Virus record (IMG/VR): IMGVR_UViG_3300046477_000322
Location: 1-32,876 of that record
From: a virus
DNA: 32,876 nucleotides
Strand: one strand, 5' to 3'
The position numbers and the translations under genes were made by a program. Shown piece by piece: positions 5,426 through 13,774 of the stretch. Below the pieces are notes generated by a model. That model worked only from the letters and a program-made list of their open reading frames with translations. It had not been told where the DNA came from and ran no database searches. Numbering within the stretch: the first letter of the stretch is position 1; each line of letters begins with the position of its first letter.

Positions 5426-6196
5426 TCAGTTCAGGGAGCGGGGCGGGTACGCCTGCTGGCACGTCGACGTGTTCGACGCGGACGAGGCGCTCCAGGTGAG
5501 GTTCATCGTGAGGCCGCACCCGGCGGTGCCCTGCCCCGTCGTGTCGATCGTCGCGGCGGTCCCGCCGAGTAGGAGCTGCGCGGACACCTGCGACGACGTG
5601 ACGGGGATGCCGAGCAGCGCGAACCCGAACCCGATCCCGGTACCGGCCGTCGCCCCGGGCGGGGCGGTGCGGACGGTGAAGTCGAACTGGATCAGGTACG
5701 GCAGGCCCGCGGTGCCGGTGATCGACGTCCACGCGGTGTTCGCGCCGAGGCTGACGTTCGTCGCCGGAGTCGTCGACGTCCCCCACCGCGGGGTGAAGAT
5801 CATCGTCGGCGTCCCGGTGTTGCCGTACGTCCCGTTCAGCTTGATCTGGTACGTCCGGCCGGGGACGGCGTCGTTCGCGGGGATCGCGCAGAACTGGTTG
5901 ATGATCGCCTGCGTCGCGCCGAGCATGTTCAGCTCGGCCGCCGACGTGTTGATCGCGCCGAACGCCGCCGTCGCAGCGGTGCCACCGACGAACGCCTCGA
6001 ACCCCTGGCTGACCATCTGCAAGCCGGGATGCTTCCGGCCGAGCGCGAGGTAGCGGCGGACGGACTCCGGGGCGCGGGCCCGGATCCACTGCTGGTGGAA
6101 CGTGCCGAACTCGAAACCGGCGGCCTGCTCGAGCTCGACGGCCTCGGTGAGCGAGGGCGGCGTTGTGTCGCCCGTCGTGCGGGGAAGAAGAAGCAC
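5426..6196 (-). CDS. Predicted virion or tail-tip protein, beta-rich
   Basis: This is a 256-residue protein. Residues 1-80 are helical (TEAVELEQAAGFEFGTFHQQ). The rest is low in charge and rich in Gly, Thr, Ser and Ala (for example NLTWSASSASNTSTCQQAYP), like a beta-sandwich. Compositional style matches the small virion proteins at 14882-16410. The GTG start at 6196 has AGGAGG six bases upstream. Lying just after the large minor tail protein, it may be a fibre, decoration or baseplate component. The family is not recognised. Confidence 0.6.
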   Translation of the reverse strand: MLLLPRTTGDTTPPSLTEAVELEQAAGFEFGTFHQQWIRARAPESVRRYLALGRKHPGLQMVSQGFEAFVGGTAATAAFGAINTSAAELNMLGATQAIINQFCAIPANDAVPGRTYQIKLNGTYGNTGTPTMIFTPRWGTSTTPATNVSLGANTAWTSITGTAGLPYLIQFDFTVRTAPPGATAGTGIGFGFALLGIPVTSSQVSAQLLLGGTAATIDTTGQGTAGCGLTMNLTWSASSASNTSTCQQAYPPRSLN

Positions 6197-6206
6197 AATG
6201 GGCCTC

Positions 6207-8825
6207 CTAGACGATGGTGGGAATCTGGATCGGGAAGCGCGGCTGCTGAATCAAGGCCAGGCTGGAATCCGGCGTCACGCCGAGCCCGGCCAGCCCGGTA
6301 AGAGCACGCGGCGCGGAGGCGGGCGACAACTCGAGCGTCTGCGTCCACTGGAGGTCACCGGCGAACTCGTCCAGGATCGCCTCGACGTAGCACTCCTGCA
6401 CGACCGGCGGCTCAACCCCGGCCGGAGTCTTGATGATCGCGATCCGGTCGCCGACGTTCACCGTGAGCACCTGGAGCCACATCGCGTTGGCTTCGGTGTC
6501 GAACGCGGACGGGGTCAGCACGAGCTCGTCGATCCGTTGCCGGGCGTCCTTGTACCGGGACACGAGCAACGCCGCCTGTGACGTTGACAGCGCCCCGTCC
6601 GCGACGGTCGACCGGGTCAGCGACCTGTCCCGGAACCGCCTGATGCTGTCGATGTCGATCGCGGTGTTCGGGCCGGGGCCGATCGTCACGTCGTTCAGGA
6701 CTTGGTCGATCCCGAACGCGACCTTGAGGTCCTCGTATGGGAGCGTGCCGCCGATGTCGCCGAACGTCGCGAGCGCCTCGACGCCGTTCGCGTTCCGGTG
6801 GTTCTGGTCGTGGAACGTCGCGTAGCCGTCGTCCGAGATGAAGAAGTAGCCGAGGTCGGCGTCCGCGACGTCGGTCAGGTGGGCGAGCGCCCCGGACGTC
6901 AGATCGCCGGCGTTGGCCGCGACGACCGTGACGAGCCCGGTGTCGATCCGTCGCAGGGCCGTGGGCCACTGGCAGGCGTCGAGGACGTGGTTGATCCTGA
7001 CCCCGGCCTTCTCGGTCACCCATGCCTGGTCGCTGATGTCCGCCAGGGCGAGCTGCCCCGACCCGTCCGTGACGACGGCCGTCGTCAGGGCTTCCGCGGG
7101 CACCTGCCACTCCTGGTCGTACCGCTCCACGAACCCGAGCGACCGGACGTACGACGCCGACGTTGCGGCGTCGTGGTGGCCGGTGACCGTGCTGTCCGCG
7201 AGGGATGTCGTGTAGGCCGCGGCTTCGTCGAGGGTGCCGTCGAACGACGCGACGACGGCCGACCCGGAGCACGCGGCCCCGATGGTGCAGAGCGACACGA
7301 TCGCGGTTCCTGCCGCCGCCCCGCCGGTCGCGACGAGGACCCCGTCGAGGAACAACCGGCCGGACGCTGCGGAGAACGCGGCGTGATGCCAACTCGTGTC
7401 GGCGACCGTGACCGACGAGGTAGCGACGATCGACGACGGTGCCCCGGCCGCCCCGCACCCGAGCGCGAACTTCAGCTTGTCGTCGGTGTCGACGAGGAGG
7501 TAGACGCCTGCGCCAGTCCCGAAGTTGCCCGACCAGATCAGCGGGTCGCGGTGCCCCGGCGTCGTTCGTTTGAACCACACCTCGACCGTGTACGCGCCTG
7601 TCGGCAGCGCCGGGATGCCCGCCCCGATCGAGACGCCTGTCCCTCCGGCTGACGAGAACGTCAGGGCGGTGTCAGGGTCGGTCGGGAGCGCACCCGGCTG
7701 CGAGAACGCGAGCCCGGTCCCGAACGTCGTCCCGGCGAAGTTGTTCCCGGACGAGTCCGCGATTGCCGTGCCGCCGGTTTCGTCGAGGCGGTAGTACGCG
7801 GCCGGGGCCGACCGAAGGATGAGGGTGCGGTAGTACCCGGGCGGTGACGGACTGTACGTCCACGTCAGCCGCATCTGCGCCGGGAGAAGCTGGTTCACGA
7901 ACGGCCCCGCCGGGTAGGTCGGGTCGAACGTCCGCGTCGTGTTGTCGAGCACGAACGACGACTCTCCGGCCTCCATCCGGTCGAGCTCCTGCTGCCTGCC
8001 TGCGTGCTTCACCGACCCGCCGATCAGCTTGTCGCTGATGTCGATCCACGTCGGGCTGACGGGGACGGGGGCGGAGCCGATCCGTTGCGCCATCTGGAGC
8101 GACGTGAGGAACTGGTTCGTGTAGATCGCGGCCTCGTCGATCTGGCCGATCAGGTTGCCCCGGGTCGAGACGGACGCGCTGGTTCGGTTCTCGTAGCCGA
8201 AGAACAGGCTGCCCTGCGCGCCCTGCGAGCCGGGATCGCTGACGGTCGCGATCCAGCGAACACCGTCAACCCACACCTCGGGCAGCGGCTTCGCGAGCAC
8301 GACGAGGTAATGCCAGCTCCCGTCGTTGATCCGGTTCGTCGACGTCGTCGTGGTCGTCGGGCCTGGTGACACCCATGCGTCGTGGACGATCCGGCCGAGC
8401 GTGTCGACCGACACCTTCCGCACGACCAGGCCGTCGCCACGCATCGACGCGAAGATCGTCTGCGAGATCCCGAGGCTGTCGAGGCGGAACCACATCTCGA
8501 CCGTCTTCCACGTCGTGCCGGTCGGGAGCGCACCGGACGAGAACGTGCCGATCCCGCCGATCCCGCCCGAACCGAACTGGATGCTCGTGCTCGCCGGGTT
8601 TCCCGAGATCGCCCCGCCGAGGCCGTACGCGATGTGCTGGAACGTTGCGTTCGGGTCGATGCTGATGTCCCACGCCGTCAACGCGGCCGTTGAATTCGCG
8701 AACGTCGTGCCGCCCGTCTCGTCGAGGTGCCACAGGGCGGCCGGGCCGAGCAGCGTCCCGAGGTCGGCGTAGTCAAGGCCGGTCGGGCCCAGCAGGATCT
8801 CGAGCTTCGGAGTCGGGAAGCTCAT
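6207..8825 (-). CDS. Minor tail protein with two LamG/concanavalin-like domains
   Basis: At 872 residues this is the likely receptor-recognition or baseplate protein. The first LamG-like domain (about 28-250) starts AALWHLDETGGTTFANS and ends GQIDEAAIYTNQF. It is followed by a minor-tail scaffold segment (WIDISDKL, RQQELDRMEAGESSFVLDN, DPTYPAGPF). The second LamG-like domain (about 330-560) starts AAYYRLDETGGTAIADSSGN. The last ~300 residues (QALLVSRYKDARQRIDEL and onward) look like the conserved C-terminal part of actinophage minor tail proteins. The ATG overlaps the tape-measure stop. The LamG domains probably bind host surface sugars. Confidence 0.85.
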   Translation of the reverse strand: MSFPTPKLEILLGPTGLDYADLGTLLGPAALWHLDETGGTTFANSTAALTAWDISIDPNATFQHIAYGLGGAISGNPASTSIQFGSGGIGGIGTFSSGALPTGTTWKTVEMWFRLDSLGISQTIFASMRGDGLVVRKVSVDTLGRIVHDAWVSPGPTTTTTSTNRINDGSWHYLVVLAKPLPEVWVDGVRWIATVSDPGSQGAQGSLFFGYENRTSASVSTRGNLIGQIDEAAIYTNQFLTSLQMAQRIGSAPVPVSPTWIDISDKLIGGSVKHAGRQQELDRMEAGESSFVLDNTTRTFDPTYPAGPFVNQLLPAQMRLTWTYSPSPPGYYRTLILRSAPAAYYRLDETGGTAIADSSGNNFAGTTFGTGLAFSQPGALPTDPDTALTFSSAGGTGVSIGAGIPALPTGAYTVEVWFKRTTPGHRDPLIWSGNFGTGAGVYLLVDTDDKLKFALGCGAAGAPSSIVATSSVTVADTSWHHAAFSAASGRLFLDGVLVATGGAAAGTAIVSLCTIGAACSGSAVVASFDGTLDEAAAYTTSLADSTVTGHHDAATSASYVRSLGFVERYDQEWQVPAEALTTAVVTDGSGQLALADISDQAWVTEKAGVRINHVLDACQWPTALRRIDTGLVTVVAANAGDLTSGALAHLTDVADADLGYFFISDDGYATFHDQNHRNANGVEALATFGDIGGTLPYEDLKVAFGIDQVLNDVTIGPGPNTAIDIDSIRRFRDRSLTRSTVADGALSTSQAALLVSRYKDARQRIDELVLTPSAFDTEANAMWLQVLTVNVGDRIAIIKTPAGVEPPVVQECYVEAILDEFAGDLQWTQTLELSPASAPRALTGLAGLGVTPDSSLALIQQPRFPIQIPTIV

Positions 8826-10486
8826 CCGAGGATCGGCCTGCCGTTCCGCTTCTGCACGCGGAGCATCTCACCGCGGATCGCCTGCATCGCCTGCGGAAGA
8901 CTGCCGAGGTAGTTCGGCATGTTCACGACGATCGTGGTTCCGCCGAACCCACCGTGCGAGAGCGGCACGACCGCCTCCGGGCCAGCCTCACCGATCATCG
9001 CCAGCGTCGGCGACGTCACGATGCCGCCCTGCGCGAGATACGGGATGCTGAAGAACGCCCCCGACCCGCCGTACGAGAACCCGACCTTCCCGACCCCGGG
9101 GATGTGAGTGTCGATCGACAGGCTGAACGCCGGGATCTGCAACGAATCGATCGCCCGAATCACCTCGTTCACCGGCGTCTTGATCGCGACCTCGATCGCC
9201 CGGCCGACCGCGCCGAACGCATTGATGAGCGGCTGGATCGCCTTCCCCGCAAGCGCGCCCAACGTCGAAGCGATCCGGCCCGGGAGCGCATTGAAGTACC
9301 CGAAGATGTCATCGACGACCTGATGGGCCTTCGCCGCGGCCCCGCCGAAGATCGCGTTGATGATCTGGAACTGGAGCATGATCCGCGCCTTGATCGCGTC
9401 GATCTGGTCGATGACGACCGCCTTCGCGTCCCTCCACGCCTGCGACCAATGACCCTGGAGCAGATCCGCGACCAGCCGGATCGTGTCCGCGACCGTCCGC
9501 AGGATCGGCACGACGACCGCCTCGAGCTTCTGGGCGCCCGCCATGATCTGATCGCCGTGCGCCTTCCAGAACGACGACAGCGTGGCGATCGCCGCCGGCA
9601 GGTTGTCCGCGAGCCACACCTCGAGCTTCGTCAGGATCGGCAGCAGCTTCATCCCGACCTTGACCTCGAGCTCGTCCAGCGCGGCGCCGAACCGCTCCTT
9701 CGCGCCGGCCGCCGTGTTCGCGTAGGCGTCGGCCTGGCCGTGCAGCTTGTCCGTGACCGCCGCGATGATCTGGGTGCCGGTGATCTGGTGGTCCTGGATC
9801 TTCGCGTCCTGCCGGTCGAGCTGGTAGTTCAGGTCGAGCTTGTTCTTCAGGACGTCGTACTGCGTCCGCTCGGCCTCGGTCATCTTCGCCGTCGTCGGGA
9901 ACTGCGCCTTCAGCGCCTCGGTCGCGCGCTGATACGCGAACTTCGCCTTGTCCTGGTTCGACGTCGTGGCCTGCACTTCGAGGCCGAGCTGCTTCACGGC
10001 GCGCTGCGACCCGGTCTGCGCCATCGCGAGCATCTTCGTCGCCTGCTCGAGCGAGACGCCCTTGAACCGGGCGATGTCCTGGGCCGCCGACAGCTCCGAC
10101 AGCGCCTTGCTGCCTGAGCCGGTCGCCGTCGCCAGTGTGCCGATCGCGGCCTTCGTCTGGTCGACGCTGAACCCCAGCTTCACCCCGGCCTCCTGCGCCT
10201 TCTCGATCCCGTCCTTGTACGGGCCGATCGCGATGTGAGCGTTCTTGAACGCCTGCTCAAGCCGGGCCTGCGCGACCTGATCCTTCTGCGCCGCCTCCAC
10301 CGACTTGTTCAGCCCCTCGGCGAGAACGAGGACACCGCCGACGGCCGCACCAGCGGCGGCGGTCTTCAGGGCGCTGAACTTCGACGACGTCTTCTCGCTC
10401 GCGGCCTCGGCCTTCGCCGACGCCTCCTCGAGCCCGGTGACGTCGCCGATCCATTTCACGACCAGCACGGCGCCCTTCTCAGCCAT
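8822..10486 (-). CDS. Tail tape measure protein
   Basis: This 554-residue protein sets tail length and is threaded through the tail tube during assembly. The N-terminal ~250 residues are coiled-coil rich (KAEAASEKTSSKFSALKTAA). A middle hydrophobic/helical part follows, then a C-terminal region with GEAGPEAVVPLS, a motif common at tape-measure ends. It is short for the class; at roughly 0.15 nm per residue the tail would be near 80 nm. The start overlaps the second chaperone frame by 8 bases, typical of this gene pair. Confidence 0.9.
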   Translation of the reverse strand: MAEKGAVLVVKWIGDVTGLEEASAKAEAASEKTSSKFSALKTAAAGAAVGGVLVLAEGLNKSVEAAQKDQVAQARLEQAFKNAHIAIGPYKDGIEKAQEAGVKLGFSVDQTKAAIGTLATATGSGSKALSELSAAQDIARFKGVSLEQATKMLAMAQTGSQRAVKQLGLEVQATTSNQDKAKFAYQRATEALKAQFPTTAKMTEAERTQYDVLKNKLDLNYQLDRQDAKIQDHQITGTQIIAAVTDKLHGQADAYANTAAGAKERFGAALDELEVKVGMKLLPILTKLEVWLADNLPAAIATLSSFWKAHGDQIMAGAQKLEAVVVPILRTVADTIRLVADLLQGHWSQAWRDAKAVVIDQIDAIKARIMLQFQIINAIFGGAAAKAHQVVDDIFGYFNALPGRIASTLGALAGKAIQPLINAFGAVGRAIEVAIKTPVNEVIRAIDSLQIPAFSLSIDTHIPGVGKVGFSYGGSGAFFSIPYLAQGGIVTSPTLAMIGEAGPEAVVPLSHGGFGGTTIVVNMPNYLGSLPQAMQAIRGEMLRVQKRNGRPILG

Positions 10487-10733
10487 CGCTAGCCCCCCTT
10501 CGGTTCTCAGCGGCGATCCACTGGTTCAGCGCCATCAGCTCGGACGGACGGAGGTCAGGCAGATGCCACGGGAACACGCCGAACTGCACCCACGACGGAT
10601 GCCACCGGGAACGGGCCGCGTCCGCAGGACTGGGCGGGACGGCCCGCGCGAGCGCGTCTAGGTCGCGGGCTCGGGTGGGTCGTCCGCCGGCGGCGGCGGG
10701 GTAGGAGGGATCGGCTCCGACTTGTCCGTCCAC
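10479..10733 (-). CDS. Tail assembly chaperone, C-terminal frame expressed by -1 frameshift (GT-like)
   Basis: This frame overlaps the end of the first chaperone gene by about 75 bases and is offset by -1, the arrangement of lambda G/GT. It encodes a Trp-rich tail (SWVQFGVFPWHLPDL, PSELMALNQWIAAENRR) resembling GT-type ends. No perfect XXXYYYZ slip site is seen; codons ATC CCT CCT (minus strand, 10711-10703) allow P-site tRNA-Pro re-pairing to CCC. An independent GTG start at 10733 cannot be excluded. Confidence 0.7.
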   Translation of the reverse strand: MDGQVGADPSYPAAAGGRPTRARDLDALARAVPPSPADAARSRWHPSWVQFGVFPWHLPDLRPSELMALNQWIAAENRRGASDG

Positions 10734-10939
10734 CGGCTGATCTTCATGTCGAGCAGCTCGTCTTCCGACACGGGCTCGTTCGCGCGGCGCTTCGCGATCG
10801 CGAGCACACCGATGACGGTGCCCACGGCGCCGCCGTGGTCCCGGCGCAGACGCTCGATCGTGCCGAGCTCGCGGCCGGTCAGGTCATCGACGTCGAGGCT
10901 GTACTCGTGCCCGTCGAGTTCGATCGAGACGAGGTTCAC
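10658..10939 (-). CDS. Tail assembly chaperone, first frame (G-like)
   Basis: This 93-residue protein is expected to keep the tape measure soluble until tube assembly. It starts with the GTG at 10939, overlapping the gp10-like stop. It has a beta-hairpin start (LVSIELDGHEYSLDVDDLTG), a helical core (GTIERLRRDHGGAVGTVIGV) and a Pro-rich end at the shift region. Its position between tail tube genes and tape measure matches the G gene. Confidence 0.8.
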   Translation of the reverse strand: MNLVSIELDGHEYSLDVDDLTGRELGTIERLRRDHGGAVGTVIGVLAIAKRRANEPVSEDELLDMKISRWTDKSEPIPPTPPPPADDPPEPAT

Positions 10940-11349
10940 AGGATTCCCTTTCGGTTGAAACGCTCTGCCGCCGCATCGACGGCGGCGTTCATCTTCGCGG
11001 TGATCCACGCTGCGCCCTGTTCGATCGCCGGGCGGATGAACGCGCCGGATCCGCCGTCCTGGTACTCGAGCCGGGCCGGGTATCCGTAGGGCGGGTTGCC
11101 GTGCTTCGCGGTGTCGCGGATCATCCCGGTCGTGCCGCGGACGCTGGACTTCAGCCCGGCGATCAGGTCGCCCGTCTGGTTGTAACCGCGGCCGGCGGCT
11201 TCGTGGGCGGCCATGTCCCGGACGGTCAGGCCGATCTCCTTCTGCGCCGCCGTGAGCCCGGCCGCCGCCTCCGGGGCGAACTTCCGCAGCTTCCGCCGCA
11301 ACTCTGGCAGCCCCTCGACCGTGATCGAGGAAGACACCTTCGCGGGCAT
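10936..11349 (-). CDS. HK97 gp10-like head-tail or tail-completion protein
   Basis: This is a 137-residue protein. Features typical of the HK97 gp10 family are an N-terminal strand plus helix (EGLPELRRKLRKFAPEAAAG), a middle RGYNQTGDLIAGLKSSV, then YPARLEYQDGGSGAFIRPAI and a C-terminal helix. Such proteins usually sit between the connector and the tail terminator. Here it follows the tail tube gene, so the order is unusual. The ATG at 11349 overlaps the upstream stop (TGATG). Confidence 0.75.
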   Translation of the reverse strand: MPAKVSSSITVEGLPELRRKLRKFAPEAAAGLTAAQKEIGLTVRDMAAHEAAGRGYNQTGDLIAGLKSSVRGTTGMIRDTAKHGNPPYGYPARLEYQDGGSGAFIRPAIEQGAAWITAKMNAAVDAAAERFNRKGIL

Positions 11350-12326
11350 CAGGGCGTCGCGTCGGTCGTGCGGTACACCGCGCTGATCGGCCCCGAGCCC
11401 GCGTCGAGGCACTTGAACACGAGCGGCTGCCCGACGATGTCGGGGCCGTTGAACTTCGGCGCCCCGGTGTCGAGGCGGCACGCGGGCAGGGTGACCTCGA
11501 GCGCGTAGTTGTAGGCGTGCGAGATGACCGCGCCCGTCCAGAAGATCGTGACCGCGCACGTGCCGCCCGCCTTGATCCGGGTGAGCTGAGTCAGGTCGTT
11601 CAGCTCCGAGTCGACCGTCAGCATCAGCGACCGGATCTTGTTCGAGATCGGATGCTTCCGAAGCGCCGACCCCGTGAAGTACCGGCTGTCGGCGAGGCTG
11701 TTGTCGCCCTTCAGCGAGAGCGACTTCACGTCGTACGCGACCCCGGCGATCTTCAGGATGCAGTCCTCCGCCGTGAACAGCGTCTGCGTCGGATACGACG
11801 CGGTCGCGAGCGTCTGCCCGTCCTCCGTCGAGTCCCGCGCGATGTAGTCCACGTTGAGCCGGGCGGTCTGGTCGAGCGCCTGCGACAGCTCCCACCCGTT
11901 CACGCAGCAGCCGACGTACTCGTGGACGTGCGTTGTGCCGGCGATGTCGGTCAGGCCGAACTGCTTCGTCATCGACAGGGCGGACAGATCCCCGGCGGTC
12001 AGCGTGTGCTCGTACACCGTCGGGTCAGGCCCGGCGGACGGCTGCGCGGTGTTGACCGTGCCGAGACAATGCTTCAGCTCGAGGCCGAACCCGGTGTTCG
12101 CGAGCTCGTACGAGATCGACCCCGCGGGCGCCCGCTTGCCGGCCGCCCAACGGTCGGAGCGGAGGTACTGCGCGCCGGCGCGGACGGCTCCGGACTCGAT
12201 CCGGTCGATGTTCAGGTCGAACGTCTCGTCGATCATCTCGAGGAACCGCGTCGACGCGAGCCGAGTCCCATAGGTGACTTCGGGGATCGAGCCGACCTGG
12301 GCGGATAGCCCGGTGGGGATCGCCAT
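11349..12326 (-). CDS. Major tail tube protein
   Basis: This 325-residue protein is expected to form the stacked hexamer rings of the tail. It starts MAIPTGLSAQVGSIPEVTYG, a common opening of siphovirus tail tube proteins. It then has RSDRWAAGKRAPAGSISYEL and a beta-rich body. A GGAGGG Shine-Dalgarno precedes the ATG. Its position upstream of the chaperones and tape measure supports the call. Confidence 0.85.
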   Translation of the reverse strand: MAIPTGLSAQVGSIPEVTYGTRLASTRFLEMIDETFDLNIDRIESGAVRAGAQYLRSDRWAAGKRAPAGSISYELANTGFGLELKHCLGTVNTAQPSAGPDPTVYEHTLTAGDLSALSMTKQFGLTDIAGTTHVHEYVGCCVNGWELSQALDQTARLNVDYIARDSTEDGQTLATASYPTQTLFTAEDCILKIAGVAYDVKSLSLKGDNSLADSRYFTGSALRKHPISNKIRSLMLTVDSELNDLTQLTRIKAGGTCAVTIFWTGAVISHAYNYALEVTLPACRLDTGAPKFNGPDIVGQPLVFKCLDAGSGPISAVYRTTDATP

Positions 12327-12329
12327 CGG

Positions 12330-12524
12330 TCAGCCCTCCTTCTTCTTCGTCTTGGTGGCCTTCGTCCAGTGGTCTTCGCCCTGCTCGAGGAGGGAGTCCG
12401 CGACCGAGGTCGGCACCGTGACCGTTGCGCCGCGTGCGCACGAGAAAAGGAAGCCGGTCTTGTAGTCGACGATCTCGACCTCGAGGTGCGGGCCGGTGTA
12501 CGTCACGTCCTGCGTGTCGCTCAT
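12330..12524 (-). CDS. Small virion-cluster protein
   Basis: This 64-residue protein starts VTYTGPHLEVEIVDYKTG, has RGATVTVPTSVADSLLEQ in the middle and ends with a Lys-rich tail (KATKTKKKEG). There is a good GGGAGG site before the ATG at 12524. It resembles the 77-residue protein at 16448-16681 in layout (beta N-terminus, short acidic/helical part). It lies three bases before the tail tube gene. Function is unknown. Confidence 0.65.
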   Translation of the reverse strand: MSDTQDVTYTGPHLEVEIVDYKTGFLFSCARGATVTVPTSVADSLLEQGEDHWTKATKTKKKEG

Positions 12525-12563
12525 CGGTGCCTCCCGGTCGTGTTGTTAAGATCCGCGCGATTC

Positions 12564-12640
12564 GGCGGTTCGAACCCGCCCTGTGGCCGCCCCGCCCACG
12601 GCTACCGCACTGGTGAAGCGGAGGCGCCTGATCAGCGCCA
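12564..12640 (+). ncRNA. Possible circularly permuted tRNA-like RNA (Ile-GAT-like anticodon)
   Basis: Plus strand, in order: T-arm 12564-12580 (GGCGG TTCGAAC CCGCC); a short hairpin, 12581-12586 with 12596-12601 (6 bp, one G-U); TA at 12603-12604; D-arm 12605-12621 (CCGC ACTGGTGAA GCGG, with A14, G18G19 and A21); anticodon arm 12623-12639 (GGCGC CTGATCA GCGCC, T33, GAT). Most invariant tRNA bases fit, but the halves are in reverse order. Against it: the acceptor is out of register by one base, position 37 is C, no CCA is seen, and 12589-12595 can pair with 12641-12647 instead. The 135-bp gap lies opposite the late operon. It could instead be a tRNA-derived att site. Confidence 0.3.
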
Positions 12641-12659
12641 GCGGGGCAACTTCTCTCTC

Positions 12660-13100
12660 TCAGATACGAGCCGTGCAGGCGATGCTGATCGTCAACTGCG
12701 ACTCGACCTTCGCGCCGCGCTTCAGCTCGCGCAGAGCGATCGGCCCCGCCACCAGGGCGGTACGCACCGACCCGTTCAGGTTCGTGTACGTGAACCGCAG
12801 CCCGACCTCGATCAGCGCCGCGAGCGCGAACGCGCGCTCCGTCGATGTCTGGTTGTCGCCGGCCTCCTCGAGCACCGACACCACGACGTCGATCGTGTAC
12901 GTCTCCTCACGGTGGCGGGAGCCGATCGCCGCCGACTCCTGCTGGCCGGCGACGTCCGCGACCATGATCCATTCGCGCTGCGGCTCGCCGGTCGGGTACC
13001 CGTACGTGACCATCACGTTCGAGTCGTTGACGAGCGTCGTGATGATCTGGACGAGCGCCGACTTCGCAGCGGGGATCGTCGACGGTGCGATCGTCGGCAC
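12660..13100 (-). CDS. Tail terminator / tail completion protein
   Basis: This 146-residue protein is probably the ring that caps the tail tube and meets the head connector. The layout fits the terminator family: N-terminal helix (TIPAAKSALVQIITTLVN), strands around TGEPQREWIMVADV, and a middle RHREETYTIDVVVSVLEE, then a helix and final strands. The GTG at 13100 follows the connector stop by one base. The call rests on position and fold pattern. Confidence 0.7.
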   Translation of the reverse strand: MPTIAPSTIPAAKSALVQIITTLVNDSNVMVTYGYPTGEPQREWIMVADVAGQQESAAIGSRHREETYTIDVVVSVLEEAGDNQTSTERAFALAALIEVGLRFTYTNLNGSVRTALVAGPIALRELKRGAKVESQLTISIACTARI

Positions 13101-13101
13101 G

Positions 13102-13764
13102 CTAGAACACCATCGTCCGGCGGGCCAAAGGTTCGAGCAGACGCTTCGCGCTGTTCGGGATGTCGAGGCCGCCGGACGTGTCCGGGAGCGTCATCCGGCC
13201 GTCGATGTTGTCTGCGGGCGCGTACGACCCGGCCCGCCGGTCGACCCACGACGCGACCGTGACGATGCACGCACGCTTCACCGGGGCCGGGATCGTCGGG
13301 AACCCCCACGTCCCCGTGATCTGGATCTGGGCGTAGCCGAACTGCGTCGCGAACGCCGACGTGATCGGCAGGTATGACGACACCCGCAGCCCGTAGTAGA
13401 CCCCGTAGAACGAAGGGATCGGCTCGAGCGCGTAGTCCGTCCCGGCCGTCAGGGTCAGCGCCGAGCCGCCCGTCTCGGGGTGCAGGATGACCGACGTCGC
13501 GGTCTGGAGGTCGTACGGGCTCAGATCGACGAACGTGCCGAGCGGGCCGCCGCCGCTCCAGGCGCTCCGCCAGTCGATCGGGAACGTCCTCGCGGTCCCG
13601 GCCGCGCTCTGCGGCGAGAACTCCCGCTTGCAGTACTCCATGATCCGGAGGCTCGCGTCCGTGATCGCGTCGTCGATCAGCGCGTCCCGGACGGTCACGG
13701 TGTCCTGGATCTCGAGGGCCAGCTTCACGTCGGGGCGGGTGCAGAGGTCGCTGTCGTCAGCCAC
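13102..13764 (-). CDS. Head-tail connector protein (gp6-like)
   Basis: At 220 residues it is the probable adaptor below the portal. The N-terminal helices (LCTRPDVKLALEIQDTVTV, DDAITDASLRIMEYCKREF) and C-terminal VKRACIVTVASWVDRRAGSY fit the HK97 gp6/SPP1 gp15-type connector layout, with a beta-rich insert between. The GTG start at 13764 has GGAGG upstream. It precedes the tail terminator, as usual. Confidence 0.8.
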   Translation of the reverse strand: MADDSDLCTRPDVKLALEIQDTVTVRDALIDDAITDASLRIMEYCKREFSPQSAAGTARTFPIDWRSAWSGGGPLGTFVDLSPYDLQTATSVILHPETGGSALTLTAGTDYALEPIPSFYGVYYGLRVSSYLPITSAFATQFGYAQIQITGTWGFPTIPAPVKRACIVTVASWVDRRAGSYAPADNIDGRMTLPDTSGGLDIPNSAKRLLEPLARRTMVF

Positions 13765-13774
13765 AGGAGCCTCC

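Noticed and set aside
8690-10117. 475-codon plus-strand frame
   Set aside because: Antisense to the tape measure gene; no recognisable motif and extreme Arg/Asp content.
12581-12650. Conventional (non-permuted) tRNA on either strand
   Set aside because: On the plus strand no D-arm or anticodon arm lies upstream of the T-arm; on the minus strand the T-loop has mismatched stem bases and there is no T-arm inside the GCCCCGC/GCGGGGC pair.
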